A DNA stretch of 52,092 nucleotides from Candidatus Dadabacteria bacterium UBA1144 (GTDB lineage: Bacteria > Desulfobacterota_D > UBA1144). The number at the start of each line of letters is the position of its first letter. Within the stretch, counting starts at the first letter, position 1. Position numbers and translations under genes: made by a program. The notes beneath the pieces were generated by a model. The model saw only the letters and a list, made by a program, of their open reading frames with translations. It was not told where the DNA came from and made no database searches. The stretch lies in NCBI GenBank assembly GCA_002311855.1, contig DCAB01000004.1, forward strand, positions 1-52,092. Direction: 5' to 3'. Of the stretch, positions 26,341 through 33,434 are shown one piece after another.

Positions 26341-26545
26341 ATATTTTTAAAAAAATGTTGACTTTTTTTGTTAAAACCCCTAACGTGGGGAGCATGGATT
26401 TATTAACAGGCTTTTTATTCTTAACCGTTGCTTTTTTATTGACAGCTCATATTGCTAAAATGTAGCTGGTATCGAGTTTAAGTAGAAGTTCTTTTCTCTA
26501 CTGTAGTCCTACGTTCCTATTCGAGAATCAATAGGATGTTAAAGA
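26341..26545 (+). other. GC-richer, hairpin-rich block in a 417-base non-coding gap; candidate RNA gene or long leader
   Basis: The gap between rpsT and the transaldolase gene (26175-26591) is very AT-rich except for about 26375-26540. TTGACT at 26358-26363 could be a -35 box, but its -10 partner (TAACGT) is weak. Downstream are CCCC-TAACGT-GGGG, CAGCT and AGCTG 17 bases apart, AGTAGA with TCTACT, and TCCTATT with AATAGGA around an 8-base loop. TTAACA near 26403 can pair with TGTTAA near 26537, closing the block. A 23-codon frame at 26394-26465 would give one hydrophobic helix (MDLLTGFLFLTVAFLLTAHI plus AKM), but its ribosome-binding site is poorly spaced. I do not match it to 6S, tmRNA, RNase P or SRP RNA. 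Confidence 0.4.
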
Positions 26546-26591
26546 AAAAGTAATTATTTAAAAAAATCAAAAAATAAAGTAATATAAAAAA

Positions 26592-27236
26592 ATGAAATTT
26601 TTTTTAGATAGCGCCAACGTAGAAGAGATTAACGAAATAGCCTCTATGGGGCTCTTGGATGGTGTAACAACGAACCCCTCCCTCGTTGCAAAAGAGAAAG
26701 GACAAAAAGAGTTCAGTAAAATCATTAAAAATATCTGCAAGATTGTGAAAGGACCAGTTAGCGCAGAAGTTCTTTCAACTGATTTTGATTCGATGGTAAA
26801 AGAAGGTCTTAAATTATCAAAAATCGACAAACATGTAGTAGTAAAACTGCCAATGACGAAAGATGGTATAAGAGCTACAAGGTTTTTATCCAAAAAAAAG
26901 ATATCTGTTAATGTAACTTTAATATTCACTTCAACACAAGCATTAATTGCAGCTAAGGCTGGCGCCGCATATGTTAGCCCTTTTATTGGAAGACTTGATG
27001 ATATATCTACCAATGGAATGAATTTGGTACATGAAATCTCAGAAATATTTATCAACTATGGTTTTCCAACCGAAATTTTAGTTGCAAGTATTAGAAATCC
27101 GATTCATATAGTCGATGCCGCAAGACTAGGTGCAGATATCGCTACCATTCCATATAAAGTTTTAATACAACTCTTCAATCATCCTCTTACTGATATTGGC
27201 TTAGAAAAATTTCTAAGTGATTGGAACAAGAAATAA
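26592..27236 (+). CDS. fsa: Transaldolase-family protein (TalC/fructose-6-phosphate aldolase type)
   Basis: This small class I aldolase family includes short transaldolases of the pentose phosphate pathway and fructose-6-phosphate aldolases. The 214-residue protein has the N-terminal MKFFLDSANVEEI, then GVTTNPSL (24-31). The Schiff-base lysine is Lys85 in HVVVKLPMTKDG, followed by VNVTLIFTSTQALIAAKAGA, SPFIGRLDD and ASIRNP. Length and sequence fit the TalC/MipB subfamily. In a genome like this transaldolase activity is the likelier role, though sequence alone does not separate the two. The upstream ribosome-binding site is weak, and the gene follows the structured block. It faces tlyA with a 4-base gap. 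Confidence 0.93.
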   Translation: MKFFLDSANVEEINEIASMGLLDGVTTNPSLVAKEKGQKEFSKIIKNICKIVKGPVSAEVLSTDFDSMVKEGLKLSKIDKHVVVKLPMTKDGIRATRFLSKKKISVNVTLIFTSTQALIAAKAGAAYVSPFIGRLDDISTNGMNLVHEISEIFINYGFPTEILVASIRNPIHIVDAARLGADIATIPYKVLIQLFNHPLTDIGLEKFLSDWNKK

Positions 27237-27240
27237 AGAA

Positions 27241-27972
27241 TTAAGAATTCCTACAGTAGATTAAATATTCTGTGTTACCCTTAGATCCCTTAATCGGGGA
27301 TTCGATCGTTTTGCTTACGAAATTATAAAAGTTTTTTAAAAAAAGACTGACATTTCCTACCGCTTCATGTCTATATTGAGAATTTTTGACGACACCATTT
27401 TTACCGATTTTCTCTTTACTTAATTCAAACTGAGGTTTTATCAAGCCAACATATTCATTATTGTTAGTTGTAAATTTTTTAAAAAAATCACCAAATTTTG
27501 TTATTGATATAAATGAAACATCCATAACAATGATATCGTGGTGCAGGTCTATAAAATCTGTTGATATGTATCTTGCATTTGTATTTTCCATATTGATAAC
27601 TCTATAATCGTTTCTCAATTTATAATCAAGCTGGCCATAACCTACATCAATCGAATAAACTCTTTTTGCTCCAGTTCTTAACAGACAATCAGTAAAACCG
27701 CCAGTAGAAGCACCTATATCGATACATGTTTTGTTTTTTACTTTTATTCCGAAATAATCTATTGCCTTAGAAAGCTTTTGGCCTCCTCTACTAACAAAAT
27801 TTTCCGAAAGAAGTTTGATTTCGATTATAGACTCGACATCAACTCGTCTTGAGGCCACACACTCCTTTTGCCCATTCACATAGACTTCACCGGCCAGAAT
27901 GTGAACTTGTGCTTTCGATCTTGAGTCAAAATAATTTCTTTCAAATAAAATTGAATCCAATCTATTTTTCAT
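27241..27972 (-). CDS. tlyA: TlyA-family rRNA (cytidine-2'-O)-methyltransferase
   Basis: TlyA enzymes methylate cytidine ribose in 16S and/or 23S rRNA; many are annotated as haemolysin A. The 243-residue protein has an N-terminal S4 RNA-binding domain (RLDSILFERNYFDSRSKAQ to about residue 60). An FtsJ/RrmJ-like methyltransferase domain follows, with the SAM loop CIDIGASTGGFTDCLL (about 83-98), SIDVGYGQL and MDVSFIS. The late KPQFEL holds a catalytic lysine position. TlyA is common in Gram-positive, cyanobacterial, alpha and delta lineages and not in gammaproteobacteria, which bears on the window's origin. Confidence 0.93.
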   Translation of the reverse strand: MKNRLDSILFERNYFDSRSKAQVHILAGEVYVNGQKECVASRRVDVESIIEIKLLSENFVSRGGQKLSKAIDYFGIKVKNKTCIDIGASTGGFTDCLLRTGAKRVYSIDVGYGQLDYKLRNDYRVINMENTNARYISTDFIDLHHDIIVMDVSFISITKFGDFFKKFTTNNNEYVGLIKPQFELSKEKIGKNGVVKNSQYRHEAVGNVSLFLKNFYNFVSKTIESPIKGSKGNTEYLIYCRNS

Positions 27973-27990
27973 ATCGTGGTTAGATATATC

Positions 27991-28011
27991 AACTTATCTG
28001 AGCAATAAGTT
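27991..28011. repeat. Inverted repeat in the tlyA/SDR divergent spacer
   Basis: AACTTAT and ATAAGTT form perfect 7-base arms around a 7-base spacer, starting 19 bases upstream of the tlyA start. It could be an operator or a hairpin in the tlyA leader. Confidence 0.4.
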
Positions 28012-28035
28012 TAATACCCTTTTTTTATAAGTCAT

Positions 28036-28051
28036 ATATGTTAAAACATAT
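28036..28051. promoter_or_regulatory. Operator-like palindrome upstream of the broken SDR gene
   Basis: ATATGTT-AA-AACATAT is a perfect 16-base palindrome, 24 bases before the ATG of the SDR pseudogene. Its size and symmetry resemble sites for dimeric helix-turn-helix repressors. No regulator gene is adjacent. Confidence 0.35.
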
Positions 28052-28075
28052 TCATTATATCAAATGGAGGCAAGT

Positions 28076-28858
28076 ATGAATTTTGAAAATACCGTAGGAA
28101 TAGTTACTGGGGGAGGGACAGGGATAGGCAAAGAGACCGCTATAGAGCTATGCAAAGCTGGTATGAAAGTCGTAATAGGCAACAAGAAACGAGGAAAAAG
28201 CCGATGAAGTCATTAAGATTATAAAAAAGAGTGGTGGAGAGGCCAAGTTTCTCCAAACGGATGTGTCAATCGCGGAGGATGTAAAGGCACTTATTGATTA
28301 TACATTAAGTGAATATGGAGAATTCCAATACGCTTTTAATAATTCTGGTCTATTAGGTGACTTGGAACCTATTGCATCCCAAGCTCCTGATAAATCCTCA
28401 TACATAGTAGATGTAAACATTAAAGGAGTTATTGATTGTATGCACTATCAAATATCTGCAATGCTCAAATATGTTAACCAATCTAAACCTTGCAGTATTG
28501 TTAATAATAGCTCTATTCTTTCTCATAATGCATACCCAGGTATAACAAGTTTATTCGGCTACGAAACATGCCGTCAGTGGTTTAAACAAAAGGTGCGGCA
28601 GTAGAACTAGCTCAATCAAATATAAGAATAAATGCTGTCGGTCCTGGCCCAATCAATACTCCAATGATACAAATTCCAACTGATGGACATCCAGAACAAT
28701 TCGCTAGTATGGTTCCAATGAATAGAATTGGTACTCCAAAAGAAATCGGCAATGCCGTATTATGGCTTTTTTCAAATGAATCATCTTATGTAACAGGACA
28801 CACTCTCATGATTGATGGTGGCTATTGCGCAGGTCCATTATTCTCACCAAGTAATTAA
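28076..28858 (+). pseudogene. Short-chain dehydrogenase/reductase, broken by several indels
   Basis: The first frame starts at an ATG with GGAGG well placed and carries the NAD(P) loop TGGGTGIGKETA. It would end after 43 residues, because one extra A at about 28184 shifts the frame. The next frame continues the fold, with TDVSIAEDV, FNNSGLLGD and IVNNSSILSH. At about 28562 the catalytic Tyr-x-x-x-Lys is destroyed: TAC is followed after one base by AAA CAT GCC, consistent with loss of about 8 bases. An extra A at about 28585 follows. The last frame gives AQSNIRINAVGPGPINTP and ends with the normal C-terminus TGHTLMIDGGYCAGP. At least three indels, one in the active site, suggest true decay and not a single sequencing error. 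Restored, it would be a protein of about 260 residues of the glucose/3-oxoacyl-reductase-like type; substrate unknown. Confidence 0.88.
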
Positions 28859-28876
28859 TTTATTTATGAAAATCGA

Positions 28877-28905
28877 TTAACTTTTATAAAATTAAAGATT
28901 ATACA
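28877..28905 (+). promoter_or_regulatory. Candidate promoter of the DUF4186 gene
   Basis: TTAACT and TATACA lie 17 bases apart, ending 30 bases before the DUF4186 start. Both match consensus in four or more of six positions, in an AT-rich spacer where chance matches are common. Confidence 0.25.
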
Positions 28906-28935
28906 AACAGTATTCTGTTATGTTATTAGCTTGCG

Positions 28936-29280
28936 ATGAACGAAGTCTTTGAAAAATTATTAAAGTCTAAATTTAGGACAAAATTTTTTTTAGATGACAA
29001 GATGAGTCAATATGTTTTAGAGAAGGGCATCAAGAAAATAGAAAATGATGCAAAAGATCTTGTCTCTAAAAGAATCGCGCCAAAATATATACCTAATGAT
29101 GGAAGACAAACACCATTTAAACATCATCCAGTTTTCATTGCCCAACATGCAACTGCAACTTGTTGCAGAAAATGTATTAACAAATGGCACAAATTTGGTT
29201 TAAATTACGAGCTAACAGCAATCGAACAAGATTACATAGTACAACTAATAATGTCTTGGATAAAAAATAATCTTAACTAA
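28936..29280 (+). CDS. DUF4186 family protein
   Basis: This is a 114-residue cytoplasmic protein of unknown function that I recognise as DUF4186 from its conserved core. The core runs TPFKHHPVFIAQHATATCC, then RKCINKWHKFG, and ends in a helix with IVQLIMSWI. The block holds two histidines before the core, one in QHATAT and three cysteines (CC and RKC), a layout that suggests metal binding; this is inference. The first 40 residues are lysine-rich and less conserved. Family members are scattered among bacteria. It lies after the SDR pseudogene and overlaps the TPR gene tail to tail by 4 bases. Confidence 0.85.
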   Translation: MNEVFEKLLKSKFRTKFFLDDKMSQYVLEKGIKKIENDAKDLVSKRIAPKYIPNDGRQTPFKHHPVFIAQHATATCCRKCINKWHKFGLNYELTAIEQDYIVQLIMSWIKNNLN

Positions 29281-29954
29281 TTTTTATTGGATCGATAACA
29301 TTCAACGATTCCAGCAACGTGCTGAAAAAAAGAGTGGTTCTCATCTTTTAACATCTTCATTATTTTGTCACCCTCTTCAGTCATATTGCTTTGAAAACAT
29401 GCAGCTGCGGTGAGAGGGTATAATTGAAAATAGTCTGGTTTTATTCTTAACGCATTCCCAAAAAATTTGATTGCATCTTCTAAGCGATTTTCTCCCTTGT
29501 AAGCAAGACCCATATAGTAATTTTTTTCGAAAATATACGAGGAAGATTTATCAATCTTTTGAAAAATATCTCTGGCGACTTCATAAATCCCCTGTTGCAA
29601 ACATGTTGTACCAATTGGAACCAACAAATCATTATTATTAGGGATTATATTGGCTATTTCTTGATATATTTTTTTACTAGTCTCTATATCTCCCAAATAA
29701 CCAAAACAACTTGCTTTTATGAACAGCAAATTTAGTTCTTGCTCCTTATTTGAATTAATTTTTTTGATTGTCTCTAAAGTTTCATTATATCTTCGAAGTT
29801 GAAACAAAATTACTGATTTATTAAAAATAGTGGGTTCATCTGTTGGATAAAGTGATAGAATTTCATTGTAGATATTTAATGATCCTTCTAAATTACCTGA
29901 TTGTGATAGATTTAAGGCTCTTTGTAATAATTCCGTTTTGTTTTTTAGGCTCAT
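29277..29954 (-). CDS. Tetratricopeptide-repeat protein
   Basis: The protein of about 225 residues consists of TPR-like helix pairs. Units begin near GNLEGSLNIYNEILSLYP, RRYNETLETIKKI, GDIETSKKIYQEIANIIP, GIYEVARDIFQKI and NRLEDAIKFFGNALRIKP. There is no signal peptide, so a cytoplasmic protein-binding scaffold is likely; the partner is unknown. I start at the ATG at 29952-29954 (MSLKNKTELLQRALNLSQ), because the longer frame begins with TTG inside the divergent nucleotidyltransferase gene. It may share a regulatory region of about 44 bases with that gene. Confidence 0.82.
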   Translation of the reverse strand: MSLKNKTELLQRALNLSQSGNLEGSLNIYNEILSLYPTDEPTIFNKSVILFQLRRYNETLETIKKINSNKEQELNLLFIKASCFGYLGDIETSKKIYQEIANIIPNNNDLLVPIGTTCLQQGIYEVARDIFQKIDKSSSYIFEKNYYMGLAYKGENRLEDAIKFFGNALRIKPDYFQLYPLTAAACFQSNMTEEGDKIMKMLKDENHSFFQHVAGIVECYRSNKN

Positions 29955-29998
29955 AGAGTTTAAAATACCACATATCAAATTTTTAGGTATAGAGTACA

Positions 29999-30754
29999 AT
30001 GTCAAAGAAATTGATAATTATTTCTGGTGGATTTGATCCAATACACTCGGGTCATATCGCAATGTTCGAAGAAGCGAGAGAATTGGGAGATATAATCGTA
30101 TTGCTTAATTCTGATGAGTGGCTACAAAGAAAAAAAGGCAATTGTTTTATGGATTGGAATGATAGAATGTCAGTTGTATCAAATTTAAAGGGTGTGATTA
30201 ATGTTTTACCATTTAATGATGATGACGGTACCGCGGTTCAAGGGATAGTAGATGTAAAGAAGAACTATACTGAATATGATATTTATTTTGCTAATGGTGG
30301 TGACAGGAACAAGGAAACAACACCCGAATCTAAATTTTGCTTGGATAACAATATAAACGAGTTATTTAACGTGGGTGGTGGAAAAACTCAATCTTCTAGT
30401 AACCTTTTAACTATTTGGAAAGATGCCCCAATGCAAAGACCATGGGGCGAGTGGCATTTTTACAAAGAATTTGAAATTGATAATGCGAAAGCTAAAATTA
30501 AATCTTTAATTGTTAGGCCCGGGAAAAAATTATCTTATCAAAAACATCACCATAGGAACGAGCATTGGTTTGTTATCAAGGGAACTGCCACCATTAGGCT
30601 AAACGATAAACAATATGAAGTAGCAACTTTTAATACATTTGATATAAAAGTCGGTGAATGGCATCAATTAATCAACCATGGAAAGGATGATTTGATTGTT
30701 GTAGAGGTTCAATTTGGTGAAAAATGCATAGAAAAAGATGTTGAGAGAGGATAG
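29999..30754 (+). CDS. Fusion of a HIGH-type nucleotidyltransferase and a mannose-phosphate-isomerase-like cupin
   Basis: Residues 1 to about 140 form a cytidylyltransferase-like domain. It has GGFDPIHSGHI (His16-Ser-Gly-His19 is the HxGH nucleotide site) and a late GGGKTQSSSNLL resembling the KxSSS-type loop. Relatives activate glycerol phosphate or heptose phosphate. Residues 145-251 form a cupin like the C-terminal domain of type II phosphomannose isomerase/ManC. It starts QRPWGEW, has metal ligands HHHRNEH (183-189) and a late His222 in GEWHQL. The fusion suggests activation plus isomerisation of one sugar phosphate or alditol phosphate. It starts the + strand glycan genes; the glycosyltransferase starts 2 bases after its stop. 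Substrate unknown. Confidence 0.82.
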   Translation: MSKKLIIISGGFDPIHSGHIAMFEEARELGDIIVLLNSDEWLQRKKGNCFMDWNDRMSVVSNLKGVINVLPFNDDDGTAVQGIVDVKKNYTEYDIYFANGGDRNKETTPESKFCLDNNINELFNVGGGKTQSSSNLLTIWKDAPMQRPWGEWHFYKEFEIDNAKAKIKSLIVRPGKKLSYQKHHHRNEHWFVIKGTATIRLNDKQYEVATFNTFDIKVGEWHQLINHGKDDLIVVEVQFGEKCIEKDVERG

Positions 30755-30756
30755 AA

Positions 30757-31443
30757 TTGGATTCATTAAACATTATTATCCCATGTTTGAAAGAAGCAGA
30801 AAATCTTAAGTTTTTACTGCCTCAAATAATTAAAAATTTAAAAAATTCTGTAGATGATTTTGAAATTATCATTGTTGATAGCTCAGTGCCATTAGACGAT
30901 ACACCTAAAATATGCTCAGAATTTCTACAAGTAAGATACATAAATACCATTGGCATAGACAACTATGGAAACGCTGTAAGGACAGGGATCGAATCATCCA
31001 ATAAAGATTATATTTTATTTATGGATGCTGATGGTTCGCATAGCCCAGATACAATCCCCATGATAATCAAAAAAATTAATGACTTTAATATTTGCATTGC
31101 TTCTAGATACTGCGAAGGTGGATTGACAAAGGATAAAGTGACATCAATTTTTTTATCTAAAGTATTAAATTTTATTTACTCATTAGTTCTAGGTGTCAAT
31201 TGTTCTGATTGGTCTGGGAGCTTTAAAATGTACAAATCTAGTTTGTTAAAAAAACTAGAATTAAGCTCTAACAATTTTGATATAATTCCAGAGATACTTT
31301 TTAAAATATCGAAACTAGACAATTTTAAAAAAATCGAAGAAGTTCCATATACTTTTGACACTCGAGTATATGGTCAGACAAAAAGAAAGCTTAAAACATA
31401 TGTGGATTTTCTAATTACACTTTGTAGGCTAAGATTAGGATAA
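30757..31443 (+). CDS. Family 2 glycosyltransferase, DPM1-like polyprenyl-phosphate mannosyltransferase type
   Basis: The 228-residue GT-A enzyme starts directly with the fold (LNIIIPCLKEAENLKFLL). It has IIIVDSS, the DxD-type metal motif MDADGSHSPDTIP (about 89-101), and an acceptor segment CSDWSGSFKMYK. The DADGSHSP motif is typical of dolichol- or polyprenyl-phosphate mannose synthases of the short DPM1 type, which lack C-terminal membrane helices. The start is TTG (30757-30759), 2 bases after the previous stop, with GAGAGGA ahead. No ATG lies early enough. GDP-mannose dehydratase follows, so a mannose donor is plausible. Confidence 0.83.
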   Translation: MDSLNIIIPCLKEAENLKFLLPQIIKNLKNSVDDFEIIIVDSSVPLDDTPKICSEFLQVRYINTIGIDNYGNAVRTGIESSNKDYILFMDADGSHSPDTIPMIIKKINDFNICIASRYCEGGLTKDKVTSIFLSKVLNFIYSLVLGVNCSDWSGSFKMYKSSLLKKLELSSNNFDIIPEILFKISKLDNFKKIEEVPYTFDTRVYGQTKRKLKTYVDFLITLCRLRLG

Positions 31444-31501
31444 ACTGTAATTTATTAAAAAATCTTTATTTTAAACAAAAAAGAATGCGGGAAATAAAGG
31501 A

Positions 31502-31529
31502 TTGAATAAATCACATATTCAAATAATAT
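31502..31529 (+). promoter_or_regulatory. Candidate gmd promoter
   Basis: TTGAAT and TAATAT are separated by 16 bases. TGAATA and TATTCA within it form an inverted repeat with a 7-base spacer. A clear TAGGAG lies 9 bases before the gmd ATG. The 117-base gap suggests gmd has its own start site. Confidence 0.35.
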
Positions 31530-31560
31530 AAACAAGAGTGTTTTATAGGAGTTTATCAAC

Positions 31561-32571
31561 ATGGCAATTGCACTTATTACAGGAATTACGGGTCAAGACG
31601 GGGCATATTTAGCGAAACATCTTCTAGGTTTAGGTTATAAAGTCTATGGAGCTGCTAGGAGAAATTCGAATTACAATACTGAAAGATTAGAGATATTGGG
31701 CGTAGAAAAAGATATAAAAATAAGAGAATTTGAACTTTTAGAGGAATCAAATATCAGAAACGTATTAGAAGAGGTAAAACCCGACGAAATATACAACTTA
31801 GGCGCTCAAAGCTTTGTAGCTGCTAGTTTCAAAACCCCATTGTACACATCTGACGTTACAGGATTAGGAGTTCTAAGAATACTAGAAAGCCTACGTTCGA
31901 TTTGTCCTGAATCTAAATTTTATCAGGCCTCATCATCAGAAATGTTTGGCAAAGTCCTAGAAACTCCTCAGAATGAGGACACACGATTTTATCCGAGGTC
32001 GCCCTACGGTGTTGCGAAAGTGTATTCGCACTTTATTACTCAAAACTATAGAGAGTCGTACGATATTTTTGCGTGTTCGGGAATTTTATTTAACCATGAA
32101 TCGCCATTAAGAGGAAATGAATTTGTCACGAAAAAGATAGCAAAAGCTGTGGCCAGAATCAAGAAAGGCAAACAAGATCAATTAAAATTAGGTAATCTGG
32201 AAGCAAAAAGAGACTGGGGATTTGCTGGAGATTATGTTGAAGCAATGCATTTAATGCTACAAGCAAATATTGCTGATGACTATGTAATTTCCACAGGTGA
32301 AACGCACTCTGTGAAAGAATTTATTCAAGCCTCACTTGAGGTAGCCGATATTCCTTTCGAGTGGGAGGGTGAAGGAATTGATACCTGTGCAATTTCAAAG
32401 AAATCAGGAAAAAAAATCGTTGTATGTAGCGAAGAATTCTATAGACCAGCTGAGGTTGATTCATTGTTAGGAGACTCTTCAAAAGCTAGAAAAATTTTAG
32501 GATGGGAGCCTAAGACAAAATTTGCTTCCTTGGTGGATTTGATGGTCAAGTACGAACTTGAAAATAATTAA
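31561..32571 (+). CDS. gmd: GDP-mannose 4,6-dehydratase
   Basis: Gmd converts GDP-mannose to GDP-4-keto-6-deoxymannose, the branch point to GDP-fucose, GDP-rhamnose and GDP-perosamine. The 336-residue extended SDR has the nucleotide loop ITGITGQDGAYLA (6-18), the active-site ASSSEMFG (123-130) and Tyr149-x-x-x-Lys153 (YGVAK). It also has NHESPLRGNEFVTKKI and the late EEFYRPAEVDSLLGD characteristic of Gmd. No fcl, rmd or per gene follows in the window, so the final sugar is not determined. It overlaps the mipA-like gene tail to tail by 4 bases. Confidence 0.95.
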   Translation: MAIALITGITGQDGAYLAKHLLGLGYKVYGAARRNSNYNTERLEILGVEKDIKIREFELLEESNIRNVLEEVKPDEIYNLGAQSFVAASFKTPLYTSDVTGLGVLRILESLRSICPESKFYQASSSEMFGKVLETPQNEDTRFYPRSPYGVAKVYSHFITQNYRESYDIFACSGILFNHESPLRGNEFVTKKIAKAVARIKKGKQDQLKLGNLEAKRDWGFAGDYVEAMHLMLQANIADDYVISTGETHSVKEFIQASLEVADIPFEWEGEGIDTCAISKKSGKKIVVCSEEFYRPAEVDSLLGDSSKARKILGWEPKTKFASLVDLMVKYELENN

Positions 32572-33374
32572 AAACTGTAAAGCTCAAAAATCCCAACAAA
32601 CATAATAGAATACTGATTAGGGGAACCCTGTATTTCAACTAAACGACTATCTGCGGCTTCACCAATTAATCTTTGATAGTCTACATCTAGGACTATCGAT
32701 ATCCTCTCAGTAATCGGTGAAATTAATTTGTTGGCTAAAGTTAAACCATAAAAACCTGAACTGGGTTTATATAGAGTATATTTTTGATTTGCCGGCGTTC
32801 CAAACCATTCATTCATAAAATCAGAATTTCCATACTGGTAGGACAGAGACGTTTTGTTAACAAAAATCTGATCAAATGTAATCCATATATAATGTGAATA
32901 ACTTAAAAAGAAATCCGCTTCGATTTGGTCACCAAAATCTTTAACACCAGTTACAACCTCCGTACCTAAGGAAAAATTGTAAGGCAACTTATACTCAAAA
33001 TCTACTCCGGTTTGGTAAGAAGAATCAATGTCCTCTAAAAGAGTTAACGAATTATCATCGCCGCTTTGTCTTCCAAAATCATATTCACCCACAAGATCAA
33101 AAGAGAAACGATTATTGTCAATAATCGTTAGGTTGGCTTGGGGACCAAAGATTTCAAAAGAATTAAGATAGTTTTTATCCTTATCTTGATAGTTAAGAAA
33201 TACAGTTGGGAACCAAAAAAATCTTCTTGAACTTGAACCAAGATAAGTTGGCTTACTTATGAACCCTCCCCCAACGTGCACATGAAAATTGTTTTTTGGT
33301 CTATCTACTTCATCCTTAGAGAGCGAAGCGAAAGACAAAGAAAAAAAAATTAAAAAAACCAAGAAATATTTCAT
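32568..33374 (-). CDS. MipA/OmpV-family outer-membrane protein
   Basis: The 268-residue protein has a signal peptide (about residues 1-19), then the family start VGGGFISKPTYLGSSSRRFF with FPTVFLNY. Alternating beta-strand segments follow, with a C-terminus IMFVGIFELYSF ending in phenylalanine, as expected for a barrel inserted by Bam. E. coli MipA is a scaffold for a murein synthase and hydrolase, while OmpV is a porin-like antigen; the exact role here is open. It is read after the ZIP transporter gene (60-base gap) and may be co-transcribed. Confidence 0.84.
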   Translation of the reverse strand: MKYFLVFLIFFSLSFASLSKDEVDRPKNNFHVHVGGGFISKPTYLGSSSRRFFWFPTVFLNYQDKDKNYLNSFEIFGPQANLTIIDNNRFSFDLVGEYDFGRQSGDDNSLTLLEDIDSSYQTGVDFEYKLPYNFSLGTEVVTGVKDFGDQIEADFFLSYSHYIWITFDQIFVNKTSLSYQYGNSDFMNEWFGTPANQKYTLYKPSSGFYGLTLANKLISPITERISIVLDVDYQRLIGEAADSRLVEIQGSPNQYSIMFVGIFELYSF

Positions 33375-33434
33375 AAAATTAATCTTCTATATAATAAAAC
33401 CTTTTTAATAACAGTCCAAATCTCTTATAAATAT

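Noticed and set aside
26341..26545. Identification of the block as 6S RNA, tmRNA, RNase P or SRP RNA
   Set aside because: No tag-peptide frame, no tRNA-like ends, no GNRA/SRP motif and no convincing 6S bulge could be shown by eye; kept only as an unassigned structured region.
28263..28604. Two separate small SDR-like genes (28263-28604 and 28664-28858)
   Set aside because: Together with the 28076 frame they make one interrupted SDR protein; the inner ATG starts lack ribosome-binding sites.
29955..30005. Upstream TTG start for the TPR protein
   Set aside because: It would lie across the divergent gene's start; an ATG follows at 29952-29954.
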